Below, piece after piece: positions 10,063 to 23,987 of a DNA stretch of 64,000 nt. The stretch is from contig CM114271.1 of NCBI GenBank assembly GCA_050084515.1, positions 63,240,001 to 63,304,000 of the forward strand, in the 5' to 3' direction. Numbering within the stretch: the stretch's first letter is position 1; the number at the start of each line of letters is the position of its first letter. The stretch comes from Blasia pusilla. Taxonomy: Eukaryota > Marchantiophyta > Marchantiopsida > Blasiales. The notes below the pieces were generated by a model. It did no database searches. It worked only from the letters and a program-made list of their open reading frames with translations, and was not told the DNA's origin. Both the position numbers and the translations under genes were made by a program.

Positions 10063-12245
10063 GTGTATGCACATATGGCGGCATGTCGTCTCCCATTCTC
10101 TATCTCTAGGCTCTTAGGGGCTTGTCGTTTGTTGGCTATGGCTAAGCATCCTCCAGGTGTGCGCCCTTTGGCTATTGGAGAGGTTTTATACCGCTTGGTT
10201 AGTCGATCCCTATGCTTGCAATTTCATCCTCACTTTAGTGCCCACTTATTTCCTTATCAATTTGCAGTGGAAACTCCTAGAGGTTGTGAGGGTGTGACGC
10301 ATGGGATTTGCTCCACTCTTGATATTCATCCAGATTGTGTAGCAATTCAAGTCGATGTGGCTAACGCATTCAATTCAGTTTCTCGTGCGGCCATCTTTGA
10401 GGAGTTACGTTGTGGAGGAGGACAACTCGCGAGCCTCATTCCATTTGTTCGCTCCTTCTATGCCTATGATACACCCATTATCTATTCCCATGATGCTACT
10501 TCTGGGGAATATAGTATTCTACAATCGTCTTGTTGCACACGTCAAGGTGATCCCATGGGTGGCCCACTCTTTGCCATTGCCCATTTTTGTGCCCTTCCAG
10601 CATCAGCGCAAGCATTTCCATCTTCTCTTTTCCCTTCTATTGCTGATGACACTCACATTATAGGTCCTCCTTTTAAAGTGGTTCTTGCTTATACCCATTC
10701 CATGGAGCAACTCTCTTTCTTACACCTTAAAGTCCAACCTAGTAAATGTGGAGTATGGTCTCCTTCATGCCTTCCCTCATCATTCATCCCACCTACTCTT
10801 GATTTTCCCATCTACATTGAAGGGGTTAGAGTTCTTGGGGTTCCAATTGGCTTCATCGACTATGTCTCAAAGTTCTTGGATGAGGCTCTTTTGAAAGACG
10901 TGGAATGGCTTCATTTGTTACCTCATCAAGGGGATCCCCAAGTGGCTTATGGCATTCTCTCCCAATGTTTTCTACGCCGTTCTTCCTACCTTCTTTGCAC
11001 TTGTCCTCCCACTTCAAGGTTCTTACATCGGTTGGCCTTTTTTGACGCTTCTATCTTGGCAACTTTTGGTCAACTTTTTGTCCCGAATACCTTTGAGGGA
11101 GAGGATGGTGTCTTTGCTTCAGGACAAGCTATCTTGCTTATTTCTTTTGGAGGGGTGGGACTGTCCTCCACAGTCATAGTTGCTCCCGCAGCCTTTTTGG
11201 GGAGTTGGGCATTGGTAACACCGATTATAGCTTCAAGGTTTCTCCAAGCAGATACATCTATCTTGATGGATCATATCTCCCATGTAGAGGAGGGGGACTT
11301 GTTATTTCAACAACAACTAAGATCTACACGAGCTCTTCTTCCTCTTGCTACACAAGCAATTCTACCCCCATTTAGTCAACTAATTACGGAAGGGCTTCAT
11401 CGCCTTCAAGAGCATATCTCCGGGAATCTGCATCAAATCAACTTTTCCAACATTCTCTCTAAGGCATCCTTTGACACTAATCGAGCTCGTCTACGTTCAT
11501 GTGGGGGTACCAGAGCGGGGGCGTGGCTTAGTGCAAATCCTCTTATTCTTCAATTTCGTCTTCCTCGAAGTATATTCTCGACAGCTTTGCGGTTATGTCT
11601 TGGAATTCCCCATCCTTCTCTCTTAGGTGTGCTAAATTGTGTATGCGGGGATCCCATTGATGCCAAGGGTATCCATATTTTACGATGTGCATATGATGGA
11701 GAACGAGCGGCCACACATGATGTCATTAGAGAGGCGGTAGCATTGGTGGCTCATAGTGCAGGATACATTGTTGGGCAAGAGCAACTCCATATCCTACCTT
11801 CAACCACACAAGCAACCTCTCGTCGGAGAGTGGATCTTGTTATGTCTCGAGGTGGAGTCTGGACACTAGGTGATGTGGTGGTTGCTGATCCAGCACGTTT
11901 TGACTTGGTGTGTCAAGCCGCACATACCAAAGGTTTGGCGGCTGAAGCTGCAGCAAGAAGTTAAGTTATGCTGTGAGATATGCGATTGATGGATTTATTC
12001 CTTTTGCAGTGGAAGTATCCGGTCATTTACATGTGTCTTTTGATACTTTCCTGAAAACATGTGTTCACCACTCCCTCGAGAATCATCACCTTGCCCCTTC
12101 CTGTAGTCCTTCTCACTTGGTAGTTACTACTTATTTTCGGAAATGCATCTCAGTGGCCTTACAACGTGCGCAAGCCTTGGCATTGATATGTCGTGCGGAG
12201 GTGGTGGGGGGTTGCTCAAATCGTCGTCCATTCACGTCTGACTAA
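10063..12245 (+). pseudogene. LINE-A reverse transcriptase with C-terminal endonuclease-like domain
   Basis: A 633-codon frame (10063-11964) starts in the RT with GVRPLAIGEVLYRL (about 10159), then IQVDVANAFNSVSR with the motif A Asp (about 10345), TRQGDPMGGPLFA (about 10540) and IADDTHI at 10639-10656, the catalytic A/FADD box with Ile in first place. Near 11638-11697 the C-terminus shows CVCGDPIDAKGIHILRC, a C-x-C-x9-H-x3-C knuckle, then RRVDLV at 11821 and LGDVVVADP at about 11866, which looks like a PD-(D/E)xK nuclease core. After a frameshift near 11964 the tail continues to 12245 with FIPFAVEVSGHLH and ISVALQRAQAL. It would nick target DNA and prime reverse transcription there. The presence of all RT boxes shows this is a fairly young copy. 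Confidence 0.8.
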
Positions 12246-12420
12246 CCACTCGTGTTCTTATCATATTTGTTTCAAGTTATCAATCGAGCTATGTGTTGGC
12301 TTGTTGCCGTTTTTGTTTTGCATTTTCCTATGATTTTTTGACTGCTCTTTTGAGTTGTTATTATCTTTCTTTGTCGTGTTTTGAGATTTCTTTTATAAAA
12401 AAGTGAATTTTTTTTAACTA

Positions 12421-15400
12421 AACAGTTTCTTTTTTTAACTTAACAACAATTTTTTAAAATTTTTTGTGTATACCAAAACCTACTCTTCAAAACTCTTCCA
12501 TTACGTTTTATTTCCGCGGGCACTCTCTTCATTGTCTCCTCTTCACAACATAAAGTAATTAAAATTTGTGAGAATCTTATTTGTAGTTTGAATTTGAACC
12601 CGTCTACGGTCATTTCCTAATTCACAGAGGATAGGAGTTTTCATATTTGGCGAGGGAAATCTCCAGCTCCGCCCCCCGAATGTTTACAGCTATCGACTTT
12701 TTTAAGCGACTCGTACTAAGCCCCACTAGCTTGCGCACGATTGCGGGGAGCGTTGGACAATCACGAGTGCTAGTTTCCGATTTGTGGGTTTCGTGTGGGT
12801 TGGGGGGCGGGGCGCTGCTACAGGTATCTGACTTTCCGACTCGCTGAATCTCATGGTCGCGCCAATGCGTCTTGAAGCCCTTGAACTGTTATGTTCAAGG
12901 GATTCAAGTACAGTTATGGCCGTTGGGCGCCGTTGAGTCCGGCGATGGGAAATGATTATGCGGGAGGTCATTCTTGGTTCTGTAAGGGATCTAATCAGGG
13001 ATGTTGAGGTGGGCCAACACATGATGTAGTCCAAGTTGTCGGTGCGCAACAATTGAGGCGCACTTCTGCTGGCCCTCCGGAACATGAGACGGATTCCAGT
13101 CACGGGGGGCGCTTGATCCAAACAGAAATGGACCTGCCGTCATCCCGTTCATGGTTAATATGATCCTGCAGTGGGGCTGCGGCACTGCAGTGCGAGACTT
13201 TTATGACGTTCGCATTTTGTGGATTCTCTCAGCCTCCACTTATGAGTTCATGAATTGCGACCTCCAGAGCGTCACCGACTTTCACGGTTCCCCACAGATG
13301 TCCATTCACCTTGAATTCATCTCTAGATTCAATCTCAGTCTCGTATTTCGGAAGCTTGGGTCAGTTTCCGGAATCGAATTACATGCCCTCACGACAAGCT
13401 ACACTGTTACTGTTGTGCACACGCAACACTGTTACTGTTGTGCACAAGGGCCGTCGAGACCATGTGGCTGCTTTCACGCGAATCTAAGTTCTTCGAGCTC
13501 GTTCGACCTATAAGCTAGGCTGGTACATATATTTCGCATCACTGCAATCTCACAATCAAGTTGTATTTAATTCATCACGTCATCTATAGTTAGTACATAT
13601 ATTACAAGAATGTGGCCTGCGGCTGCGATGCTTGCGCTTATGCAGAACTGTGCATTTATATGAGTGTTGCGTGCCCTTGATAATACGAGAATACACCGCC
13701 TCGGAAAGCTGTTTCCTTCTCTTCAGATTCTTAGAGACTCAGACGTCTCAGAGAAAGATCTATGGGACAGACCAATTTCTGAAACAGATCTATACTCTGA
13801 TTGCCACTCTTCGTCTCTCGATGTAATTCTTACAGAGTTTGTGTTCGTGACTTCTAGTCATACGTAGGGCCAGTGGAGATCTAGACATGTCAGCTCCTGG
13901 ACCAGAGGGTTGAAGTAGTATGATCAGTGCTCGAGTAGTTGTTATCAGTTGGGTAGAAGAATCCCCACCTTGATCTCATTTCTTGTGTGTTCACTAACCT
14001 ACTAAGACTCTTGATCGTGGCGTGGGAAAGCTAGACCGTGAGCCACATTCAGAGCGATCTAAATGAACATCCCAATCTGACTTTGCTAGTACCGTTCGTC
14101 AGATTCACCTTCGCACAGGTGCTGGCGCAATGTCCCATCGGCACAAACGAAATCTAGCGCTTGGTATCCAGAATCCAACAAAAGCTAATCGTGACTTCCA
14201 TAAGTCAATCTCACAGTGAGGACCCTTCATCTCGGGAAAGCCGACCCTAGAATTCCAATTCGTTTTTTCAACGCATTCTCCCGTCATTCAATGCTATTAT
14301 TTTTCTACGTACCTACGATGAATCGGCCTCTTTTGGAATCAACTACACTTTTGGAATGCTTCTCTTCAAGCAATTCGAATTCTATTGACGCTTGGTAAAC
14401 GAACTTGAGCAGCAACTGATTTTGATGTTTCTCGTTGACGCTCACTTCGGAAGGAAATCGTCCGGTCAAAGGTGGCTCAAAACGTGCGCACACTGACTCA
14501 TTAGGTACCAGTGCGCAAGAATTCGGAAGTCCGTTGGGTTGAAAAGCACGAAGCTACTTCATATTCTCCGTTTGAGTATGCCCAGAAAATCGTACTAAAA
14601 TCATATGATGGGCTTGGGTCGTACAGCGCTTTTCTTGGGGTTTGCACAAAACGATCTTTTAAATCTGAGATGGTTTTGTTTCCTCCACTTCAAAACTATG
14701 TCAGCCATTTGGTGTCCCTGGAGATGCGGAAGCTCACGACTCTCTCCCTATCTCCGTAGTGAATCTTCCGCCTCATCACCCTCCGAAACGGTAGATTTCG
14801 TTTATCATAGTCCAATTCATTCCTGAATCGGTCTACGACCGGGAAATGTGAATATGAGTACTCATAGCTGGTACTTGCGGACTTGCGGCGGTCGCATGTT
14901 TTTGAGGCTCAAATAATTCCTGTGCCGATGGTCAAATCGGAACGCAGCCCTCCTTTAACGTTAGTATCCCGCAGGGATGACCCAAAAGCACAGTTTTGAA
15001 ACTGGGGGAAAGTTCATGAGTAAGATTCTAGTTTGGCGCCGATGGTGAAGCGTTCAGGGGAATGTAGTCGGCAGGGGGCCCTGACTTATTGGGTTCAGCT
15101 TTGGAAGTGTGGGGGATATAGATTCCGAGATTGAAAATCGGGAGACAGATACTGTCTAGAGTTGTGAGTCAGAATCAGTTTGTGAATTATTATTGCGACT
15201 TGACATGTACAACAAACCCTATATTGCCGACAGGCGGGCTGATTTAATTACCTGGTGTGTTTGCATGAAGAGAATGTGATAACGGCACATATTAAGGTTT
15301 TCATTTTTTAATAAATATCTACCATTCGAACGGTCCAGGAATGTCTAGAATTTTGGAAAAGTCGAGGGTAAAAGCTCGCCAACCAGGGAGAAGTGTGTCG

Positions 15401-16342
15401 GAAAAGTGCCGAAACGAAAATGAGTGAAAAGTGGGGTTGGAGACATGAAGTTAAGGAATTGCAAGGTGACATTATCGTTTGGTGATCTGAAAGATCTGCT
15501 GACTGTGGGAATCGCTTATAAGAAGAAGTGATTTCTAGTCCACGGAAAGCCGACTTGGCTTATGGACCCCTTCCACATATGTGATCTTGACATACGTATC
15601 CGACAGGGAAATAATGTGAGATGTCAGGAGTGCTTCTTCCAATCTCAGCCAGTTCTTCCAGGGTCTATACTCTAAAGAGACCCTGAGAGAAAGACGAATC
15701 CAGTTTCTGATCACTTCATCAGCACCGCATTGTCACCGCCCCATTAGAAATTGTTATTGTAGAAATTTCTGCCCGCGACTTAGAATTCATGAACCATTTT
15801 GCCAGTAGGAATCTACACGACATCCATATGTATGGTGCACAGAGCATTCACTGATTTCGTAACTTGTAAACTGATAAAACAGACTTCAAATAACATATTA
15901 TTTTCAAAAACCCAAAACAGAAGTACAAATTTACCGTGCATATTTATATATACATGCGATGAACAGAATATGTCCGACTGAGGCCCCATCTACTGGAATA
16001 TGCACACTTTGAAGTTCCTGCTGACTGTAGGTTGATCTGTGTGATCTGTCATCCCCCATTCGTCATGTTCACAAGAAAAATCGTGACAGATGGGAACCTC
16101 CTGCTGAAAATTACTGACGATAATTCAAGCAACTAAAATTTAAGAATAGAAGAGAGAGTTGGTGACCAAAGCCTCTCATCTAGCTATATAGATTATACTC
16201 CGAAAGCACTCAAGTGCCCGTGAACGACATGCAATCAAGATTACAGTTCCACCAAAAAGCGGCTACGTTCATCCCTTGCAGAGAGGTACATGAGTGCCAC
16301 TCTGAATGAGAACAACGAAAATGCATTTGTTGACTGGATCTC
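12421..16342. other. intergenic sequence, no gene seen
   Basis: No open reading frame with recognisable protein features, no RNA gene and no LTR or terminal inverted repeat was found. A 21-base unit ACACTGTTACTGTTGTGCAC occurs twice with a 25-base period starting at 13401 and 13426. The 3' end, below 16343, is the downstream flank of the peroxidase gene and should contain its polyadenylation region; I could not pick a specific signal. Confidence 0.5.
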
Positions 16343-18252
<1,910 letters not shown>

Positions 18253-19543
18253 GGTGGAAATATAACAGTCTACACAGCACCCTGATAGATTCTGACTTTC
18301 TCTCGGCTCAAAAAGGCCACAAGGATGACTGCTGTCTGCGCTGCCTGGAGACAGGATTCGAGACCAAACGGAAATGTAATCTGAAATTCCGTTGTAGACC
18401 TTCTAGATATCGGCTCAAGAGTGACCTGGAAAGAACTAAGTGCTGCCACTTCGAGACAAGTAATCAGGTGAAGACACTGCTCACGGGCATAGAGGCATTC
18501 GAATTCAGCTCTCAATAGTCAGCGATACTACGACCTTTCCGTCCGACACCCGGCACGCTTCATGAGCTAAGTCGATCAGAGTCTACCTCAGTGGAACATG
18601 GATAATTGGAACATGGACAGAGCCCATGAATTTATACTGCAGTCCTCAAAACTCAATTCCAAATCCAATAGGTCCGCCCATCTCGTACGCGCGGATTTGA
18701 GTGGGTGGGACGTTGGAGTGAAATGTCAGGACGAGAGGCGCGGGACCTACTCCAGCAGTCAAGGACGATGGCATTCATTTCAGGATTACCTTCCCTATCT
18801 TCATTGATCGATAACATGGCTCGGGCTTGATCGAATTCATCATAACGCGGACGGTTTTCACACTGCAAGCAATGAACTTGCCTGAATCTTGAAAAACAGT
18901 GGTCCCGGTTGATGGAGCTTTCGTAAACGAAGTTTTATAAACGCGCGCTAGATTCAGGAGATCTGGAATAAGCCTTGATCATTTGGACGGGATGACCCCA
19001 AAGCCTCACTTGGGATCGCGTGACAAAAGAGTTGCACAGGATTTCCGCTAGGGATAATGCTGAATTGAGCACGTCTAACTGAGTTGCGAACACAGCATGA
19101 GCCATACGACTGCTGCACGGGGCCTAACTCAAGCTCGGTAAAGTTTGGAGGAACAACCCATAATTTCGTGACGACCTTCAGTTCCCGAAGCAGATGAATA
19201 TTTCGGTCTCCCCTTCATTAGTCATCACCAATGGGCTCGTAGGACCTCTCTTTTGAGATACTTCTCCTCGACCAGAACTCCGAGTCAATGATCGGAGAGA
19301 TCCGCGGTTACGTGTTGTGCTGGCCGGCAGACTTTCCGATGTGATTTTGACGTTTCCGGCAGGGTTTACGACGGTTGTGGCAGCTGACCGGATTTCGGGG
19401 GGTTCACTGTTTACCGGCAGAAATGTACCGGATTCTGACGCCGGACGGGAGGGGCTGCCGGTTCTAAGCCGGTAAGAGGTTTCAGGTGGTCGGTTTTAGG
19501 CCATGTCATATTCCGGCAGCCGGGAAAATTTTGTAGCCTCTGA
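18253..19543. other. upstream region of the peroxidase gene, no other gene seen
   Basis: This stretch lies 5' of the minus-strand peroxidase and should hold its promoter. A TATAAAT-like string on the minus strand occurs near 18630, about 380 bases before the ATG, which would imply a long leader; it is a weak candidate. From about 19310 the sequence becomes rich in CCGGCAG/GCCGG words and leads into a LINE fragment. No coding sequence was recognised. Confidence 0.35.
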
Positions 19544-20085
19544 TTGGCTAGTAGAAGGGTCAGTCGGATGATGTCGAGGAGGAGAGGCTACATTAGGACA
19601 GAGAGATTCAGGTTTTACCCCCCCTCAGCCGTTTTAGGTCATCATTATGAGCCGTCCGCTCAGAACGGAGGGTCGAGCCTCTTGGACGTGGTAGTCACAG
19701 ATCCTACGCGGGAGGCAGTGCGAGCCCAAGTGGTGGCCCAAGGGCGAATGCTACAAGGAGCGGCGGCGGCGGCGGCGGCGGCGAAGAAGACACATATCTC
19801 TGATCGACTACACGAGGGACACATCTTCATCCCCCGGCCATAGAGATGTATGGGGCTGGGGGAGAGGTTCGACTCGTTCTTACGGATTGCGCCCATCATC
19901 TCCACTCGAGAAATGGGTTGTCCTTAGCTCTGCGATTCTGTATTGTGGCAGGCGGCGGGTCTCCATAGCGTTTGCAGCGTGCCCAGGCTAATGGGATTTT
20001 GCGGCGGGCTCAGGCTGTGGGAGACGCCGGCGCTAGAGGCCCACTTAGTAGTAGTCATAGCTCTCTTGTTGTTGCTGATATTGTC
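19544..20085 (+). pseudogene. fragment of a second endonuclease-type LINE (3' end)
   Basis: The translation LLDVVVTDPTREAVRAQVVA (about 19675-19735) matches the layout of LGDVVVADPARFDLVCQAAH in LINE-A, that is, the end of the endonuclease-like core. It is followed by an alanine run encoded by a (GCG)8-like tract at 19761-19782 and by IFIPRP, comparable to FIPFAVE in LINE-A. In shifted frames downstream, near 19935-20030, a segment like VSIAL-QRAQANGIL corresponds to ISVALQRAQALAL. Only the C-terminal 150 or so codons remain. GC content is much higher than in LINE-A, so this is a different family or subfamily. Confidence 0.55.
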
Positions 20086-20344
20086 TCTGCTGTTGGTGAG
20101 TTTCGTCGTTAGGGGGGGGAATGCCCCCTTCTTCCTTTTCTGGTCGTGTTGTGGCCTTCAGGTTTTGACTCTTTGAGTCCCCCTCTTTTGTACTTCCGAT
20201 GGGTTTTCCATCACTCGTTTTTATCGAAGTGCATCTTTCACCTTTGGGGCCCGGCCGAGGGGGTGGAGACCCCACGCTGGCCCCTTCGAGCCCTCATTCT
20301 TGGATTTTCTTCTTGGCTCTTCCTCGATTCTTCCTTCTTCCTCA

Positions 20345-21240
20345 CTCGCCGTTCGCTCTCGGACTCGGACGCTGGGGGCTCGCTGTCTGATTTCTCTTCG
20401 CTCGCTCTCGGACTCGGAGACTCGGACGCTGGGGGCTGGCTGTCTGATTTCTCTTCGCTCGCTCTCGGACTCGGAGACTCGGACGCTGGGGGCTGGCTGT
20501 CTGATTTCTCTTCGCTCGCTCTCGGACTCGGAGACTCGGACGCTGGGGGCTCGCTGTCTGATTTCTCTTCGCTCGCTCTCGGACTGGGAGACTCGGACGC
20601 TGGGGGCTCGCTGTCTGATTTCTCTTCGCTCGCTCTCGGACTCGGAGACTCGGACGCTGGGGGCTCGCTGTCTGATTTCTCTTCGCTCGCTCTCGGACTT
20701 GGAGACTCGGACGCTGGGGCGGGCTGTCTGATTTTCTTCGCCGCTCGGATTGGGAGACTCGGACGCTGGGGCTCGCTGTCTGATTTTTTCTTCGCCGCTC
20801 GACTCGGAGACTCGGGCCGGGGCTGGCTGTCTGATTTCTCTTCGCTCGCTCTCGGACTCGGAGACTCGGACGCTGGGGGCTCGCTGTCTGATTTCTCTTC
20901 GCTCGCTCTCGGACTCGGGAGACTCGGACGCTGGGGGCTGGCTGTCTGATTTCTCTTTGCTCGCTCTCAGACTTGGAGACTCGTACGCTGGGGGCTGGCT
21001 GTCTGATTTCTCTTCGCTTGCTCTCGGACTCGGAGACTCGGATGCTAGGGGCTGGCTGTCCAATTTCTCTTCGCTCGCTCTCGAACTCGGACGCTGGGGG
21101 CTGGCTGTCTGATTTCTCTTCCTCGCTCGCTCTCAGAGACTCGGACGCTGGCGGATGGCTGTCTCATTTCTCTTCCTTGCTCGCCGTTCGTCGCTCGCTC
21201 TCGGAGACTCGGTCGTTGGCTGTCCCTTGCTCTCTTGGAC
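20345..21240. repeat. 57-bp minisatellite, about 15 copies
   Basis: Tandem units of 57 bp with a core GACTCGGACGCTGGGGGCT and a GTCTGATTTCTCTTCGCTC segment. Units at about 20400-20700 and 20820-20940 are nearly identical. Units around 20710-20810 carry small deletions, and those after 20950 drift, ending in degenerate half-units near 21240. Because 57 is divisible by three and the unit lacks stops, long open frames exist on both strands (Ser/Asp/Leu/Gly-rich on plus, Glu/Ser/Arg-rich on minus). I regard these as a by-product of the repeat, not as genes. Confidence 0.95.
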
Positions 21241-21501
21241 GCTTCTGATTGAGATGAGAGTATGCTTATTACTTAAATCTGGAATGACTCGGGGCCCCCG
21301 CTGAACTTGTCGCCGATGTTTGCTGGACAACCTCATAGGATGTCCTGTACAAGTCGTACACTTGGAAATTTCGGCCCAAAATTCGTCAATGTCGTTTCCT
21401 TCGTTACCTGTACCTTGCGACTGAAGTGAGCTCTCGGAGACTCGGTCGCTGGTTGTCCCCTACTCTCTTGCTTGCTCGCTCGGACCCTGGTTGCTTTAAC
21501 G

Positions 21502-21637
21502 TTGGGACTCTGGAGTCTCGCAGCACTTGCTGTTTGATAGCTCTTGGAATTCTCAGTTTCTCTCTGATGTTGGAACTCTGAAGTCTCGTAGCACTTGCTG
21601 TTTGATAGCTCTTGGAATTCTCAGTTTCTCGCCAAGT
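21502..21637. repeat. 68-bp tandem duplication upstream of the hAT transposase
   Basis: Two adjacent copies beginning TTGGGACTCTGGAGTCTCG (21502) and TTGGAACTCTGAAGTCTCG (21570), each containing CACTTGCTGTTTGATAGCTC, with only a few differences. They lie just before the transposase start at 21711 and may be subterminal repeats of the hAT element or part of its promoter. Confidence 0.85.
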
Positions 21638-21710
21638 GCCTGGGAATTTGGGATTCTAATTTTCTTGGAGACATTGGTCTACCTCGGATTCTGGGAGTAT
21701 CAGATCAGGG

Positions 21711-23904
21711 ATGGCAAAGAGACAGAAAACTATGACAACTTTCCTAGGTAAGGAAGAGGGAAACAAGGGGCCAGACATTATCCCATTATTTGGCTCTTCT
21801 GATGAGAAAGAAGAGCAAACTCCATCAGGAAGCAGTGGGGCTTTACCTGAGAAAGTTCGTGTTGCATGGAAGGATGTATGGTACTCATTGTATGATTGGA
21901 TTGAATTTGATTTTGACCTTGGTAGAATCTTTTGTAAAGTTTGTAGGAAGGGGAAGGGGAAGAGTGTCTTTGCCAGGGATGGTGCAATTAATTGTAAGGT
22001 TTCAGCCTTTACTGATCATGCCAAGTCTAATGAGCATATCAAGCTTGCATGGGCTGCAAAGGGGGGTAAGAAGTCCATGGCCAAGGCCATTGCCACAACC
22101 AATCGAACCTGCGAAGCCGCTCTGATGACATTGTTTAAATGTGCATACTTCCTTGCGAAGGAGGCTATCCAATCTTTGTAAGTTATTAGTTTCTATTAAT
22201 GCTCCCATTACCAAAGACCTATACCAAGATGAGAAGAGTTGTAGTGAAATGTCTTATTTCATCAGTCAAGTCCTTCTTAGTAGAAGTCTTGCTAAAGTTC
22301 AAACCTCTCCTTTCTTTAGAATTATGATCAATGAGTCGACTGATATATCCGTAACAGGGCATCTGGTCGTGTTCGCTACTTTCATTGAAGAGGGCCAAGC
22401 AGAATCCTGTTTTCTAGGATTAATTCGTTGCGAATCAAAATGTTCTAATGCTATTACTGAAACTTTGTTGCAACTACTGAAAGATGGAGGATTGGAATTC
22501 TCCAAAATGGTTGCATTTGGTTCTGACGGTGCCTCAACAATGATAGGTAGCCAAATAGGGATAGCCTCTCAATTGAGGCAAAAGGTAAATCCCTACATTC
22601 TTTCAATTCATTGTGTAGCCCATAGAACAAATCTTGACGCTTTATCAGCTGCCAAAGCTCCTGATTGTAAGTCAATCTCCTCTGAAGTTGACTAGATTCT
22701 CAATGCTGTAGCTAGCTACTTTAGAAGGTCCTCAAAGAGGAAAAAAGTCTTGTTATCTTTGCAGGAAAAATTCAATGACTCCCAGCAAGTCATGAAGAGA
22801 TACCACAAGATTCGGTGGTTATCCCGTTGGCAAGCTGTGACCACATTGTGTGACTCTTTAGAATCGGTAATGACGTACTTCCGAGATATATCTTCTTCAG
22901 AAGATGATGGGAATGCTGCCAACTTGTTTAACAAGTTGAGATCATTCCAAATGATCTATCAATTGTATTTTTTGGCTGACATTCTTTCCATGCTTGCTAG
23001 TTTGAGTAAGATATTTCAGTACCAGTTTGTAGATATTAGCACAATTGGGAGCATTGTCAATTCTGAGGTAGCTAGGATAACCATGAATTTTGTGATGGAA
23101 ACTCATGACTTGAATTTCTCTGAAGAAACAGGTTACCATATACTTCTTGACTTTGGGCCACTTGGTGGTTATCTTCGTCGTGTACAGTCTGAGATAAGGG
23201 GAAAAAAATTTCATAGCATATGTTTGTCTCGGGATCAGATAGGAAGTGACTTAGAGGCTGCATTGTTCTTTCAGAAAAGGTTTGCTGAAAGTGTGTGTGT
23301 AGCTTTACATGATCGATTTCGAGACAACAACCTCGTGGGTGCAATGAAAATCCTTAATCCTTTGCACATGCCATCACGGCAAGTGGGATTGAGTAGTTGG
23401 AGATGTAAAGATTTAGATGATTTGTGTGGTTTTTTTGGAGCCCAGTTGCCATTGCAAGATCACTTGCAACCTGCAATCATTAATTCTCCACTTATAAAGC
23501 AAGAGTTTCAGTCTTTCAAACTGATGGCCACCACTGAGTGGAAGGATTGCAACTTCATAGACTTGTGGGCTATGGTGAGTTGGAGTCCCTCTCTACAATG
23601 TAAATTTTCTAATTTGTTGATTTTGGCAAATGTAGCTAGGGTCCTGTGTGTTAGTACTGCCATATGTGAAAGAGCATTTTCCATTCAGAATATGATCAAG
23701 ACTGAATCTCGTAACAGGTTGACCACCAAATACTTGGATGCAATTTTGAGGATTGCCTTGGAAGGACCGTCCTCTGATTATGAGGATATATTGTTTGAGT
23801 CTGTGGTCTTGTGGAAGAATTCTGCTCATTTTAGGTACTTGTTTGCAAATCCATATAGATATGTCTCCCAAACTGTGGAAGAGGAAGCTACTCATACATC
23901 TTAG
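21711..23904 (+). pseudogene. hAT-family transposase, nearly intact
   Basis: The ATG at 21711 opens a frame with a BED/TTF-type zinc finger (IFCKVCRKGKGKSVF with downstream DHAKSNEH, about 21925-22035). After one frameshift near 22165 the frame continues as NLCKLLVSINAPITKDLYQ. The RNase H-fold catalytic region shows MINESTDIS (Asp at 22342), FGSDGASTMIG (Asp at 22525) and CERAFS (Glu at 23668), followed by the C-terminal hATC dimerisation region around TESRNRLTTKYLDAIL. A single in-phase TAG at 22693 (probably from CAG) interrupts the core. The overall layout resembles the ZNF862/KIAA1586-like hAT group known best from animals. It would cut and paste its element with 8-bp target duplications. 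Element ends were not identified with certainty. Confidence 0.85.
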
Positions 23905-23940
23905 ACCTTTGTGTTTTAGAAAGTAGGAGAAGGACCCTTG

Positions 23941-23975
23941 TAGAATGCTTGGAGCAATGGGGCTCCAAGTATTCT
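23941..23975. repeat. hairpin behind the hAT transposase
   Basis: Inverted repeat TAGAATGCTTGGAGC / GCTCCAAGTATTCTA, a 15-bp stem with one mismatch and a five-base loop, starting 36 bases after the transposase stop. It could be a subterminal transposase-binding structure or a 3' processing hairpin. Confidence 0.7.
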
Positions 23976-23987
23976 AGAGGGGTAGGA

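Larger units (their letters stand above)
9194..12420 (+). mobile_element. LINE-A: non-LTR retrotransposon of the restriction-endonuclease-like type
   Basis: In order: a C2HC zinc finger (9242-9304), a linker region, RT (10063 to about 11300), a CCHC knuckle plus PD-(D/E)xK-like endonuclease segment (11638-11900), a conserved C-terminal tail to 12245, and an A-rich 3' end near 12395. There are no LTRs. It begins directly at the end of the gypsy terminal block. One stop (9380) and frameshifts near 10000 and 11964 break the reading frame. A 5'-truncated relative, LINE-B, lies at 29031-30194 plus 40666-41033. The endonuclease type is characteristic of the R2/NeSL-like early-branching LINE groups, whereas the common LINEs of flowering plants (L1 and RTE) use an apurinic-type endonuclease. 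Confidence 0.8.

Noticed and set aside
20221-21112. Long open frames on both strands (280 codons minus, 267 codons plus)
   Set aside because: They lie entirely in the 57-bp minisatellite; unit length divisible by three and absence of stops explain them, and the translations are low-complexity.
20345-21240. CRISPR-like array
   Set aside because: The 57-bp units are contiguous with no unique spacers, and the context is a plant genome.
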